Positions 20,200-31,133 of a stretch of 64,000 nt of DNA are shown in pieces. Every line of letters starts with the position of its first letter. Positions within the stretch are counted from its first letter, which is position 1. Origin of the DNA: Sabellastarte sp. h YS-2021. Taxonomy: Eukaryota > Annelida > Polychaeta > Sabellida > Sabellidae. The stretch covers positions 60,669,603 to 60,733,602 of the forward strand of contig OZ024929.1 in assembly GCA_964017235.1 (NCBI GenBank), read 5' to 3'. The notes below the pieces were generated by a model. The model saw only the letters and a list, made by a program, of their open reading frames with translations. It did not search any database and was not told the origin of the DNA. Both the position numbers and the translations under genes were made by a program.

Positions 20200-20328
20200 T
20201 TTTATTACGTTAATACATCTTACCTAGTGGACAGATGCAGAATAACTACCCAGTGGATACAGGGTAGCCAAATAAGGAGGATTCCTAAGAACTCTAGGTA
20301 ATAACAGGGTGGATCCAGAAATGGTTAA
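20200..20328 (-). repeat. DIRS B 3' terminal repeat and tail
   Basis: TTTTATTACGTTAATACATC, then TTACCTAGTGGACAGATGCA, is the inverted copy of the 5' terminus at 25,235-25,274 (two to three differences in 40 bases). The remaining bases are a short 3' untranslated stretch before the recombinase. Confidence 0.85.
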
Positions 20329-21101
20329 CTAAACCAGCCTATAGGAAAACAGAGCTAACAGAAAGACTGTCTTAAAAGTCAAATCTTTAAGAGAAGCCTT
20401 TTGCATGGGCTCAAAAGGAGCCCTAGTCAACTGGTGGAGTACCAGAGAAAGGTTCCAAGAGGGAACTCCTCGCCTGCCTTTGGGTTTATTCCTATGAAAG
20501 CTGTCCAACAGGCTGGTTAAGTTTTCATCCTTACCGATGTTCAACCTATCATTGCCCACCATGTCCGCAATAGCAGTTCTATAGCCTTCAATGGTGCTAG
20601 GTTGGAGTTTTCTCTCTTTGAACAGATGCAAAAGAAAATCCGCAAACTGGCTCACCTGCGACCTGAAGTCCACCTCGCACGAGTCACACCATTTAACAAA
20701 AATGGCCCACTTCAACTTGTACACAGCTCTGGTTGAGAGTCTCTGAGGAGCCTCAATTTTTGCTGCCACTTCATCAGAGAACCCTTGTTCCTGAATGGCA
20801 GAGGCTCTAGGAACCAAGCATGCAGATTCAGATTGCTGAGGTTCCTGTGATGGAGGCCGTTGAAAGGCTGTGTCACCAGATCCGTTTGAAGTGGAAGCTG
20901 GAAGGGGATCTGAACTGATAGATTGACCAGGTCCCAAAACCAAGGCATGTTGAGCCACCCTGGAGCAATTAGAATCATTCTGCGACAGCCCTGATCCATC
21001 ACCTTGAAGATCACTTGGTTGAGCAGAGAGACTGGAGGAAATGCATAAGCATCCAGATTCTCCCATGGCAGACTCAGGATGTCTACTGGTACCGGTGACA
21101 C
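20329..21101 (-). pseudogene. DIRS B linker and tyrosine recombinase (partial)
   Basis: Minus-strand segment with the linker (NLDAYAFPPVSLL; LIAPGWLNMPWFWDLV) and the N-terminal half of the recombinase (RKLQPSTIEGYRTAIADMVG, NLTSLLDSFHRNKPKGRRG, WNLSLVLHQLTRAPFEP, LTFKTVFLLALFS). The catalytic C-terminal half seen in other copies (HWKAHNTFTNFYLKDL) is not present before the terminal repeat. The copy could not integrate by itself. Confidence 0.85.
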
Positions 21102-21114
21102 AAACTTGGGAAGT

Positions 21115-22061
21115 TTATGATTGAAACGGGTTGCAAACAGGTCTACCTGTGGTCAGTCCCAGTTCGAACACAAGAGATTGAACACCTGCTGAGAAAGGGA
21201 CCACTCTGTCTGGATCACCTGATTGTGTCTGGACAGTTTGTCCGCTATCACATTCAAGTGACCTGGGATGTGTCTTGCCCGTAGGACTATTCCCCTGGGA
21301 TGGCACCAGGACAGAAGTCTCCATAGGAGGGCACAAAGAGAGCCTGATCTCATACCTCCCTCCTTGTTGATGTAGGAAACCACAGTTGTGTTGTCCGTTG
21401 CTATCAGAACAATCTGGTCCCTGCAAAGATGCTCGAAACTCTTGAGGGCCAGAAACACTGCTTTTAGCTCCAAAAAAATTATGTGGAGGTGACTTTCTGG
21501 GTCTGACCAAACGCCTCTTGCCGTGGAGTCCCCTAAGTGAGCGCCAAAGCCTTCGTTTGAGGCGTCTGTAAACACTTGCAGAGCGTGTTGCAAGGGTGCA
21601 ATGGCTGGCCCCGAAGTACATTGCTCTCTCTCAACCACCAATCTAGGGGCAAGGGAATGACCTTTTCGAGAACCTCCGGAACATGCCAGTGTGGCTTCAA
21701 GTGCCACTGGATGGGCCTCATGTGAAGGCGGCCTGACCAAACTTGTTTCTCCGTTGCTATAAGGAGACCTATCAGAGACATGAACTGTCTGATTGTACAA
21801 CAGTTCCGTTCCTTGATAAATTTTAACTTTTGCTTCAGGGTAGACCACCGGTCCTGAGTGGGCAAGACCCGACCGGTCAACAGGTCGAACCGGTAACCGA
21901 TGAAATTGAAAACCTGTTGAGGAGTTAGTTCCGATTTCTTCATGTTTACAACCCAACTCTTGGCAAAGGGCCAAGAGGGTCCGGGTATGTTGTAGGCAAG
22001 TTGGTTGAGCCATCAGCTTGACCTCTTTGACCACTTTGGTGAATTCCAACGGGGCCGTTGC
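21115..22061 (-). pseudogene. DIRS B reverse transcriptase end and RNase H
   Basis: RNase H motifs are clear: FTDASNEGFGAHL, LELKAVFLALKSF, VLIATDNTTVVSYINKEGG and RHIPGHLNVIADKLSRHNQ. Upstream lie the thumb-region hallmarks of DIRS polymerases (FNFIGYRFDLLTGRVLPTQ, LIGLLIATEKQV, HMRPIQWHLKPHW). Broken. Confidence 0.88.
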
Positions 22062-22846
22062 CTAACCAAAGGGAAGGGATGTGAACTGGCAATTGACCTT
22101 GTTCATGTGAAACCTTAAGAATTTTCTGGACCTCTGGGCTATGGGAATGTGGAAGTACGCATCGCTGAAGTCCAACGACATGACCCATTCCCCTTTTTGA
22201 AGAGACAACCGGTCTCTGGGGTCTCCATTTTGAAGGTGTTTGTGGCCAGGAAAAGATCGAGCTTGCTCAGGTCCAAGATTGGACGCCATTTTCTGTTGGG
22301 CTTTGGAACCAGAAAAAGACGGTTGTAAAAAGCCAGAGATGACCTGACAACCACCTTTTCTACAGCTTGCTTTTGTATTAGAGAGGCCAGAGCTTCCAAA
22401 AGAGCTTTGTTTTTGAGGGGACTTGCATATTTGCTCACAATCAAAGGAAAGCGGCTGAGTTGTGGCCTTTCCTTGAAAGGAAGATTGTAACCGTCCCTTA
22501 GCACTGAAACTACTCTGGGATTGCACCCAACCTTTACCAAACTTGCCAGAAGCTCTGAAGCCTTCCCCCAACACTGATCTCTGTGACATGTGGGACATTT
22601 GGAACAGATGGGGCAGAAAGACATTGATTTACACAAGAAACACCTTTGACAAGCTTTATTCTGTTCAAACCATGACCGGAACCTAAGCCTTTTCCTGTGA
22701 ATATTACAATAGGAACAGGATTGACAACATTTATACATGACACATCTTGTTTGCAATTCTGAAACATTAAAGTCTGTTCTTGAGGTGTCTCTCTTACCAC
22801 TTACCCCAACCCTTGACTGCTGAGATTCAACTTGGTTGGAAAACAA
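22062..22846 (-). pseudogene. DIRS B cysteine cluster and reverse transcriptase fingers-palm
   Basis: The segment begins with a cysteine-rich stretch (CCQSCSYC; CQRCFLCKSMSFCPICSKC and PTC) that probably binds zinc. It continues into polymerase blocks: FYNRLFLVPKPNRKWRPILD, TNTFKMETPE, SLDFSDAYFHIPIAQRSRKF and NCQFTSLPFG. The cysteine block ahead of the polymerase also occurs in DIRS H at 7.2 kb, so it is a conserved part of this lineage. Broken. Confidence 0.86.
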
Positions 22847-24982
22847 CTGTAATTGTCATTTATAAGACTTAAGACCACGTGCCTTGGAAAAACAAGGGTT
22901 GGCTCTACCACGTGCATGGCCTCTACCTCTATTTCTGGAAAACTGTCTCCAAGGTTGTTGTTCCTCTTCAGTTGATCCGGAACGTCTCTGATTATCTCTC
23001 CTTTCATAAGGCCTATATCTGAAATTTCCCCTCCAATTGGAGTGCTGGGAGGCGCCTGGATTGGGCCCCGGAGCAGCTCCGGCTGCATCGTGCTTATTTA
23101 TATCCTGTTCAGCAGCGTTGAGCACTGAGTCAGGGAAGAGGCCATAACCAAACATAGGAGCGTTTCTCAGTAAGTTCCACGTGTCTGGCTTCACTACCGG
23201 CTTGACAAATTCTAAATAAGAGTCATGACGGAGAAGGATGAGATTGGCCAGATTCACAAACAAACTGTCCGCCAAGTGCTGCAATGCCGTACCCATAGCC
23301 ATTGAGACGTTTTGGTGGAATGCTAGCAGATCCTAAATATCTTTGAGAGCTTTGGTAACGTCTTTAGGAGCTTTTCCCTGGTTGATCTTGCTGCACAGAA
23401 AAGAGACATTGGAAGTAATTCTTGCAGTTCGGAAGTACAACGGTTAAATCCAGCAGCACTGTTCACCACATAACTTCATTCATGGGCACAATGCTCCCAC
23501 CTTCGCAGGTACTCCTGGGAAGTTGGCCTGGAAAGTGGGCCAGAAGGTGAATAAGAGGAGGCCTTGGTGATTCTTGGGAATTGGGAATTTACTTTAGCCT
23601 CACTGCTACTCCAGCTAAACAGACTCTTCCCTGGTCGGTGCAGCCCATCCTGTCTAAGTGTATGCATTTGGTACCACCGGCTCTGCGACTTGGGTATTTT
23701 AATAAATTGGTCCTTTTTAAGGCCGGCAGAGTCTTGTGCCCTAGAGGGATATCCTTCGGCTACGGTGGTATTGACTTTCTCCAATTTTTGGCAAAGCCAA
23801 TCATCCGGAGGCATGGCAACAGATATACGGACCGGTTTCCTAGGGTGTTTGCCCCTCCATGGATTGTTAGACTTGTCTGGCTCTGGCAAGTCGCTCTCAA
23901 ATACCGGTATGAAGTCCCAGCCCATAAATGAGTGCACTGAACCTGACCGTCTCACAAAAAGTCATATCTTCGGTCTGCTCTTGTCTTTCTAAATTGTCTG
24001 AAGATACTTCACCCTCTTCAGCCAAAGAGTTATCCTCATCAGAAAAGCCCTCATCAGAAACAGGGTGTTTCGGTGGATTCCTATATTCTTGCTCAGGATA
24101 TGTCATAGCACCGGCAGTATCACTAGAAGTAGCAACGATAGGTGCCCTGTTATACTGTGCAGAATGACCAGTGTCCATAGTCCCTTGACCGGTCTGAGAA
24201 ACTGAAGAAATAGTCTGAGCAGCAGGACTGGTAGACTTAAGTTCCTGACCGGTGAAAGATGAAGAAGCAGAAGAAACCGGCCTTAAAACGGGTTCCTGCA
24301 TGTCATCACCCGGACCGGGGATGCTTTTAGCAGAGGCCGGTGGATCAATCACAACAGAGTCTTTGGGTTTTTCACTCTTAGAAGATTTGTGACTCCTCTT
24401 TTTTTATTTAGCCTCAGTCTTTGTCAACTTGATATCCTGCTCTGCCGGGTACACTACCCGACCGGTAGGCCGGGCAGAGGGATCTATGAAAGGCTTATCA
24501 GACAGCACGGGGTGAGATGAAACAGAAGCAGAAGATTTTGGAGTGCTGAAGACATTTTCTCTGGATAAAAGGGCCTCAAAGCACGCGAACTGTTCCGCCC
24601 ATTTATCATTCATGGCCTCAAATTGGGCTGAAGTAACAAAAGACCCTGGAGGGGCAGAGGAAGTAGAGGGAGCAGGTGCGTGCACAGATACCTGCGCTGT
24701 AGATTGATGAGACACTTCCATATCAACAGTACTGATAATAGTCACATCCTTAGGGGACACCAAAGTACCTGCTCTTCTTTCCTTACGGATTTTATATGAT
24801 GGAGTAGACAAAGTCTCATGCTTTCACCCCTCACAAATTAAACAATCTTGTCCCTTGACACAAGGATCATCACCAACCTTCTTATCGTGGCAACGCTCAC
24901 ATTTTTCATGAGAATCAAAGGCGGCCATAGCATGACCGCATGAGCCACGTCTCTGCCCCTTTAACTTTCCTGGTGATGCCAT
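22801..24982 (-). pseudogene. DIRS B gag-like ORF1 region
   Basis: It starts at the ATG at 24,982. The first 50 residues carry a Cys/His cluster: CGHAMAAFDSHEKCERCHDK, then GDDPC and CLIC. A long acidic, serine-rich region follows (for example GFSDEDNSLAEEGEVSSDNL). The later part holds helical sequences (QHLADSLFVNLANLILLRHD) and a basic tail with YRPYERRDNQRRSG and RNRGRGHARGR. The same order is found in DIRS F. Gag proteins package the RNA. The region is broken, with about five interruptions. Confidence 0.8.
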
Positions 24983-25059
24983 GATAATTCAATATTCTAA
25001 TAAACTCACTTTCGTTGTAAAATAACTAGTATAACACAAAAATATTCCAAAATGGTACA

Positions 25060-25274
25060 ACTCCTTTTGCGCCAAACAAAAAGAGGAAAAGCGCATGCGC
25101 AAGCATGCACAGTACACCGGCAGGGAGGCTACACAGCCACCTGGCGAGTGAACAGGACACTACCAGTCCCGGCCAGAGCCCAGCTCAGGACGTTTTTTCT
25201 AATGTTTGGTGAGACCGGCACAGCGCCGGACAAATGCATCAGTCCACTAGGTAAGATGTATTAACGCAATAAAA
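25060..25274 (-). repeat. DIRS B 5' leader and terminal repeat
   Basis: The 5' end in sense direction starts TTTTATTGCGTTAATACATC at 25,274. The leader includes CACCTGGCGAGTGAACAGG and GCGCATGCGC. About 190 bp of it are present again, inverted, in module 3 at 18,125-18,310, giving the unit long inverted ends. From 25,275 the PLE coding sequence continues. Confidence 0.85.
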
Positions 25275-25576
25275 GACTTATCACACCAGTCTCCCGCCAC
25301 TTTAAAAGTGAAGGGCATAACCAGAGAGATAGGGTTTTCTCAGTGTTAGAGTGGTGCACACCAAAATTTGATCACACATGCACATCCAGGCGCAGAAGAC
25401 TTGGCATGGATATTCAAATTACACTGCCTAGCCCCTATTGGCATCAACCAATTTGTTTGAATCATGTAGGTATGATCCGGCTACCTGGCACTCAGTACTC
25501 AATTTCCTATGTAATCATATCATTTACAGAAGAACAAAAACTAAAACTCAAAAACCAATGTACATATGTTTGGTAG
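25275..25576 (+). pseudogene. PLE GIY-YIG endonuclease, C-terminal half
   Basis: Directly after the DIRS B 5' terminus the plus strand reads LITPVSRHFKSEGHN, then VFSVLEWCTPKFDHTC and SRRRRLGMDIQI. This is the usual C-terminal part of a PLE GIY-YIG domain (TPVSxHF..GH, RRxRE/L..W). It continues the domain that stops at 18,079, so the PLE was split by the DIRS B unit. The frame runs to a stop at 25,576. I cannot place the true 3' end of the PLE. Confidence 0.82.
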
Positions 25577-26740
25577 CAAAATATTGAATTCTAAAGACAA
25601 TGAATTAGATCTACTGAAGATGATGTGGAGGCATTCTCAGGCTCTCACGAAGACATTGAAAATGCTGCTGCATAGCTATTTTCCTCTCCTCCACGCCCCT
25701 GATCCCTGCATTTTCTCTGAAAATGGCTCAAGCTGTCCCACCCACTCCACACAAAGCCCTTCAAAGTCGAATTGAAAACAAACTAGAACTAGACCTATGC
25801 ATTGGAGAACTGATGCAAATTTGTATCCACCGGAAATCCAACCACACCAAAAGATTCCCAGCCCATGGTTTCCTATAGATTGGTTTACTATCCAAACCTC
25901 TAGGACCGATAACAAGTGAGTTATAAGCACTTTTAACTTTGGCTATCCTTGTTTGACCTTGAAGGAGGGGTCCAAGGTCAAATCTGACAACATCAGAAGA
26001 TTCGCAGCACATGATTTCCTATTGGTTGGTTTCACATTGCAAACCTCTAGGACCAATAATAAGGGCACTTTTAAAGTCCGCTATGTGGGTTACTTCGGCA
26101 CTCCGTGGATGACCTTGAATTAAGAGCTTCAAGGTCAAATGCATGCAAGGTTGTAGAGGACATGTATATCTGTTATACATATCACCTATGAAGAGATTCA
26201 ACGTTCTACCTATGAGAAACAGCCTGTACAAACATGTAGATTATTCAAAGAAATGCCCGCGGCGGCCATCTTGTTTTTAAGAATGAGGCTATTTTCAGTT
26301 CCAGAGATGCTTGCCCCCTATTGAAGATATCCTACAAATTTGGTGAACCTAGCTGGTGTAGTTTTCCTCTTAGAGCGTTAAGGCCGAAAATCTCTCCGCG
26401 CAGCAGCGTAGCGAACGCTAAACCAAAGTATCTACCGGATGGCTCCGGTGGATACAAAAAACCCTGTGGTCTCAATTAAACAGTCTCCCAGAGACGAAAT
26501 TAAGGCAGTTTAAAACCAAATTCTGAAGCACGGGTGGATCAGATCTTCGCTTCAGATCTGAAGCCTGGTCCAAGCAATTACCCAGATGACTTGCCTTTAG
26601 ACCTGAACACTCAACCAAAACCCTGAACATACGAACACATGGATGAGCCCATGGAGACAGAGTTTTATGGGCCTTCCTTACCACCACAGTTTGGTCAAAG
26701 GCTGCAGTGTGAGATTGGATCAGATCGAACTCCAAACAAT
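25577..26740. other. Unassigned sequence with a short tandem duplication
   Basis: It contains two diverged copies of an about 144-bp unit at 25,846-25,989 and 25,990-26,130. Shared landmarks are CAAACCTCTAGGACC, a GATTTCCTATTGGTTGG-like stretch, and TGACCTTGA followed by CAAGGTCAAAT. Near 26,250 there is a GC-rich GCCCGCGGCGGCCATCTTG. The last 270 bases may be the 5' part of DIRS C, but I could not find its terminus. Confidence 0.5.
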
Positions 26741-27321
26741 CCAAGCGTGTTTGTTCGGCTAGGCTAAAGAAACATTCGGATAAGGGAAAACATAAGCTTC
26801 GGGCGAAATATGTTCCCTCATCTTGTGCCTCAGAAAAAACTGAGGCCTCTGTGCAAGTCAAAAAGTCTTCTAAGGCCAAAGAGGCTTCTTCTGATCAAGA
26901 CAAGCAACAAACAGACCCAGAGCCTGGCTTTTATATGTCTGTATTTATAGGTAGATATGTCTGACTTGCTCTCACAATATGCAAAGGACATAGAAACTTT
27001 TAGGCAGGTTTTAAATCTCCCAGGGACACTATGCCTAGCTCCTCTACCACTATCTGGGTTCTGGATGATGAAAAAGGCCAACAGGATCTTAGGCCAAGGT
27101 GCCCTTCAGCTATGCTTCCACTTAATCATTATCTAAAAGATGAATTTGAAAAATTTGAACAGGACTTCCATCCTGCTAATTTGCCTAAGGGTAAATATAT
27201 CAAACCCCGTGGTTCCACTTCAAAGTGGTACAAAGTGGGACAACCTTGTTTGTAGGACAAATTACAAGAATTGAACACAGGTTTTGCAAAAATCTGCATC
27301 TCCCCTAAAGCCTCAGGGGCC
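26741..27321 (+). pseudogene. DIRS C gag, part before the transposon
   Basis: The translated sequence (DKGKHKLRAKY, SSDQDKQQTDPEPGFY, LLSQYAKDIETFRQVLNL, EFEKFEQDFHPANLPKGKY) aligns with the DIRS D gag at 57.5-58.0 kb (SDQDQPQHDPDPLFY, PSQYAEEVETFRHILNLP, FDKFEHDFLASYLPEGKY). It is a gag-like ORF1 of the subfamily. It ends at the GGCC target duplication of the inserted transposon. Confidence 0.8.
27318..27321. repeat. Target-site duplication GGCC (left)
   Basis: GGCC directly precedes the CACAGTG end at 27,322 and is repeated at 32,134-32,137 after the other end. The related, uninterrupted gag at 57,419-57,422 carries GGCT on the plus strand at the matching point, with collinear flanks (GAGCCCCTATGGGCAAGG on its sense strand). 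The duplication is thus four bases long. Confidence 0.88.
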
Positions 27322-27333
27322 CACAGTGGTTTT
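27322..27333 (+). repeat. Terminal inverted repeat, CACAGTG end (transposase 3' side)
   Basis: CACAGTGGTTTT, identical for 12 bases to the other end. The first seven bases equal the consensus heptamer of V(D)J recombination signals. At 12 or 23 bases further in I see no nonamer-like sequence (TAACTTTAG and TAAAATGGT, against ACAAAAACC), so only the heptamer resemblance holds. Confidence 0.88.
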
Positions 27334-28138
27334 TCTGCTGTAACTTTAGTTTAAAATGGTACACATAAACACACACACACTCAGAGAATACTTGTGTGTG
27401 TTGTTGGTGGTGTAAACAGAGCACAGCTTGTACTCTCACTTGTATGATTTTATGCGGGAGAAATGTCTGTGAAAAAGGTTCTTTATTTTGTTTTTGTTTT
27501 TTATAAAACTTTTTTAGTACACATGAAAAAACAAATTATATGTATTAAAAGCACTATCTTTGTTTAATGCATTAGTATATATATTCTAGTAATTCTTTTT
27601 AAAAACCAAGCTGAAATATTACACATTCCATTCCATGTGCATATGTAAACAGAACAAAATGTGTTGTGAAATAAGTTTTTGGAAAAAATCATAAACTTTT
27701 AATCAATGATTAATTAATGTTGCTCATTTTTGATAAGCATATATGTTATATGTACTTTTTCCAGAATGTCATGGCAATTCAATGGTATCAAATTCAATTC
27801 CCTGAAAAAAAAGCCGCATATTTGTTGTAAAATAGGAAATTAAATGCTAAAACAAAGAGAAAGATTGCATAAAACATAGACAGGACTATAAGTGTATTCT
27901 ATAAGTATCATTGAAAAATGAAAAAGTTACCTATTTCACCTTGTTAAACTTCCTGTTATATCCAATTACAGTTAAACTATCCACATGGTAAATTCATTGA
28001 CAGTCCCTGCTCCGATATGTTAATAATTAGGCACATTATATACAAAATAAATAGTTTTAAATAATCAGTAGAAGAATGTACAGAAGAAATAATTACTGTC
28101 TCAATGAAATATCACAGTTTGAATGGTGCCACCAGGTT
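27334..28138 (-). other. 3' untranslated part of the RAG1-like transposon
   Basis: AT-rich, with a CA/GT repeat near 27,369-27,400. A possible minus-strand AATAAA polyadenylation signal lies at 27,482-27,487 (TTTATT on the plus strand). No coding signal is visible. Confidence 0.6.
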
Positions 28139-29083
28139 TTAATTTTTAACAGTGTTGCTTTTACTTCTTGGTTTAATAATTAGGCTTTGTATTGAGGGAT
28201 TAGTGAGTGTGTGGTGCTCTCTCATTATGAATAGCAATCTCTGTGTAGTATTTGTGACATGACACATATTTCGCTGAATCCTGTTGAACTCTCTATGGAT
28301 GGACTCTCCTCCTTGTTCTCCATGGAGACCCATTCCAAAACCCCATTTACTAATCCAGTCTATGACATGATCTTCCAGAAAATGATGCTTAGGGATGAGT
28401 AAATTTGGAAAGTACTGTCTGTAATATTTCAAGTAATTTTCAATGGAAATTTTGATATCTGGAAGCATATCTTGTGATATTTTATCCATGTGTCCAACTT
28501 TAGTGTGAATGTCAGAGAAATATTGGTTAAGTTTCAAAAATTTAGATGCAGTTTGTTTTGCCCTATCATTTATGTCAGGCTTTCCACTCAGCTCACAAAC
28601 TTTTTCTAGAATGGTACACCATATGTCATCCTGGATATTTGACTTTAAATACTTTGAGCAGTGATTCCCTACAAATGACTTGGAATGATAAGCCTGTTGG
28701 ACAATATTGTGATGCTTTAGTGTAATCTGCACTGCTGATACAACAGGACCAGACTGGACTTGTAGTGATGGTTTACATTTTACAAGTTTCAATTCTATTG
28801 AATCTATGCGGGTTTGCAGTTTCTTAGCCTCCTTCTCAGTCAAGTTGCTGTTTTCTTCGTCTCTTTCATCCCTGAGAAAGCCAAGTGAATTCAGCAATTT
28901 CCTCTTTTCCCTCAACCCTTTAATGTACTGGTGAAATAATGAGTTATCTAGTTTTACCTTTGAAAGTGATATGTCTTCAGCAATTTGAAGATCAATTTGG
29001 TGAAGCTCATTTTCCAGAAGGTCATGGTGTTTTTTCACAATCCCCAGCAGCATATGAAGGTATGGAGGGCAAACATGTTTTAC
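28139..29083 (-). pseudogene. RAG1-like transposon: transposase C-terminal part
   Basis: The open frame of 304 codons from 29,053 is the C-terminal part of the transposase. The stretch upstream of it (VKHVCPPYLHMLLGIVKKHH) is in the same frame after an in-frame TAA at 29,081-29,083. The catalytic glutamate region is GFGMGLHGEQGGESIHREFN. Aligned with RAG1 (EGNESGNKLFRRF), the glutamate at residue 250 of the 304-codon frame corresponds to RAG1 E962. HGEQGGESIH is also the form usual in Chapaev transposases. A coiled, charged stretch (RDERDEENSNLTEKEAKKLQ) lies between the palm parts. It ends at a normal stop. Confidence 0.85.
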
Positions 29084-30172
29084 TTAGACATCCCACATAG
29101 GCCTATGTATCACATTGTTGAAACTGGAGGCAAGTGACAGATTTTGTTTGCCATCCTTCTTGAAGTTCTCATAGTCTTTTATCATTCTTCCAAGTTTTCT
29201 AGCCCTGATCAAACCTCGATAATCAAGTGGAATTTGTAGATCACCATAGCGAATATTGCACCAGAGACAAAAATGTTTGCCTCTTGCACCTGAGAGACCA
29301 TATAGACTAGCCAGAAAGGCATAATCTCCATAAACAAACAACCTTATCCTTTTGTTTTCCCAATACTCCTCTTTAAGCTGGTTTATTTGGCTCTCATGAA
29401 TGGAGCATATCTTGCTCCTATTTTCATAAATGTCTTTGGCAGACATACAGGGATATACTATTGTGTTCTCCTTCGAATTTGGCTTGTCTAAATTGCACAC
29501 TTGGAGGCACAATTTAAAAGAATTGCCTCCATGATCTCCACCTATTTTTACCCATATCTCATCCTTTGGCATTCCATCTCTCCATAGAAGCTTGCCATTT
29601 TGCTTGTAGCCATCAAGTAAGTCCTTCACAAACTTTTGGAGGTTCTTCACATGGACTACTGGTGCAGATGTTTCTGTTAATCCTCCTTTACTATCGTGAC
29701 TTTTGTCATTTCGTTCAATAACTGTTATTTGCTTTGTTTCTAAATAATTTGACAGAATCTTTGATCTTTCAAGTCTTTCCTTTTTCTCACTTTCACAATG
29801 TACTCCAAGTATTCTTGTCAGATAGCGTCTCTGTCCCCTGTGCTGATTCCATGACAAACCGAGAGAAGTTTTCATAGCTAAAGCAACTCTCTTGGACAGG
29901 AAAGATTTTTGTTTTACCCCAGCATTGGAACATATTTTAAGTTTAGAGTTTTTCGAAAGCACTTTAAGCTCAGATGACTGCTGGGCACTGTGTGAATCCT
30001 TACTTTTTCCTGCTACAGCAACACGATACGAGGCAATTTGACGTGCTCTTCTTCTTTTTAATGGAGACGAAACATTGGCACTTTCCTTTCTTGGTTTCAC
30101 TCTTCTTTTCAAAAGTAGTGGTTGACCACCAGTCTTGCAAGCTATGATATTTTCTTTAGCAAAGTTCAGTTT
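29084..30172 (-). pseudogene. RAG1-like transposon: basic region and transposase N-terminal part
   Basis: The 342-codon frame from 30,112 has its first catalytic aspartate in WVKIGGDHGGNSFKLCLQ (residue 193) and its second in LFVYGDYAFLASLYGLSG (residue 263), followed by a CLWC zinc motif. Immediately upstream, and in frame after an in-frame TGA at 30,169-30,171, lies KLNFAKENIIACKTGGQPLL, then a long basic run (KRRVKPRKES). GGxP plus basic residues recalls the RAG1 nonamer-binding region (GGRPRQHLLSLTRRAQKHR). No independent start is needed, because this is one protein with the RING part. Confidence 0.83.
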
Positions 30173-30961
30173 TCATTTTGTTAAATGTGTATGCAACCTT
30201 TCCTCATCCTTGTCAAGTGGTGAGGTGATTGATCTAGAAACTGTTTTATTGAATGTACTATCAGGTGATTCTTCTTGAGTGAAAGTTCCAAAAATCGGTG
30301 ATGTTTGAATTTGCATTTCAACATGAGATTTATTGGGTTTTGGAGTACTATGTGCCTGCTCATGACCTGGAGTTTCAATTATAACATTAACTGACTCACT
30401 GGTGGATTGTATACTTAGAGGAGAGTTGATATCACAGTTATGATGGGACATAAGGTCATAAGACATTGTCTTTTCACATTTTCCACACTTCACAGGGAGC
30501 TTTGTTAGTTGCTTGTGAAATCTTTCATCAGCGCTTTTAACATCACTAGTTGAAACAGAATCAGAACATACTGGACACAAAACAGGGTCACTTTTTTCAC
30601 TGTGGATATAGTTTGATAAGCATTCACAGCAAAAGTAATGATCACACTTGGTTTTTACTGTTGCTAATGAATATAGATCTTGACAAATAGGACACTTGTA
30701 TGTTTCTGCATGTTCAACTGGCACTTTTGTATGATCAATGTGGACTTCCAAATGTGATATATTTGTGTCATGATCGAAAAGCTTCTTTAAAATGTTTTGT
30801 TGAGCTGATTGGCAAGAGGTTTTACTTCTTGGTCTTCCCTTTTGATGTTGTTTTTTTACGTCCTTTGTCAGATTGAGAATCGTATTGTTTGCACACTTTA
30901 CAATCAAATCGCTTGTGGCACTGCCACATGTCTGAAACGATTTTTGCTCTTTCTTTAACAC
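30173..30961 (-). pseudogene. RAG1-like transposon: RING finger region
   Basis: A C3HC4 RING is plain: YKCPICQDLY, VKTKCDHYFCCECLSNYI, LCPVCSD. Human RAG1 at the same place has SCQICEHIL, TNCKHVFCRVCILRCL, YCPSC. Next comes VKCGKCEKTMSYDLMSHHNC, matching the RAG1 finger ZFA ([20 protein letters not shown]). A serine/threonine-rich spacer leads to the transposase. In RAG1 this RING is a ubiquitin ligase; here the role is inferred only. The frame joins the preceding zinc region by a shift at a run of seven A near 30,855. Confidence 0.9.
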
Positions 30962-31133
30962 CTAGATATTTTTCATTATCCAGTTTTGTAGTTTCACAGA
31001 AAACTTTAGCATTTTTCATCTTGAAAAAACAATGGGTGCAGATTTTCTGAGGATGTATTTCAGTGTCTGATGTAACATTTATTCCATAGAAAATGAAAAT
31101 TTCATCTTTGCTATTGACACAAAGTCTTGGCAC
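30822..31133 (-). pseudogene. RAG1-like transposon: zinc-binding N-terminal region
   Basis: The segment reads LQKDKRQVPRLCVNSKDEIF then FYGINV, IHPQKICTHCFFKMKN, and MWQCHKRFDCKVC. Human RAG1 has FRIDV, IHPTEFCHNCWSIMHR, and EWHPHTPSCDIC in the same order and with similar spacing. The shared IHPxxxCxxC and WxxHxxxxCxxC signatures make the homology convincing. The frame is shifted by one base relative to the CRIC segment upstream. The true upstream join lies near 31,180. Confidence 0.88.

Larger units (their letters stand above)
18080..25274 (-). mobile_element. DIRS-like retrotransposon B, whole unit with 3' module (fossil)
   Basis: A DIRS element in minus orientation that looks nearly complete in parts: 5' terminus at 25,274, gag, cysteine cluster, reverse transcriptase, RNase H, linker, recombinase, 3' terminus at 20,200 and inverted module to 18,080. 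PLE coding sequence lies on both sides (to 18,079 and from 25,275), so both ends are fixed by the interrupted host element. There is no target duplication, as expected of tyrosine-recombinase elements. It is broken, with roughly eight to ten interruptions, and contains a 1.8-kb TTAA-flanked insertion. It is probably the youngest DIRS here. Confidence 0.88.

Noticed and set aside
26472-26879. 135-codon minus-strand frame
   Set aside because: The plus strand of its left-hand part aligns in translation with DIRS gag, so this is an antisense shadow.
27312-27333. A longer terminal inverted repeat including GGGGCC
   Set aside because: The extra matching bases are the palindromic GGCC target duplication and chance neighbours. 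The empty DIRS D site shows that they belong to the target.
27322-27360. A complete 12- or 23-RSS at the transposon end
   Set aside because: The heptamer matches, but neither end has an ACAAAAACC-like nonamer at 12 or 23 bases.
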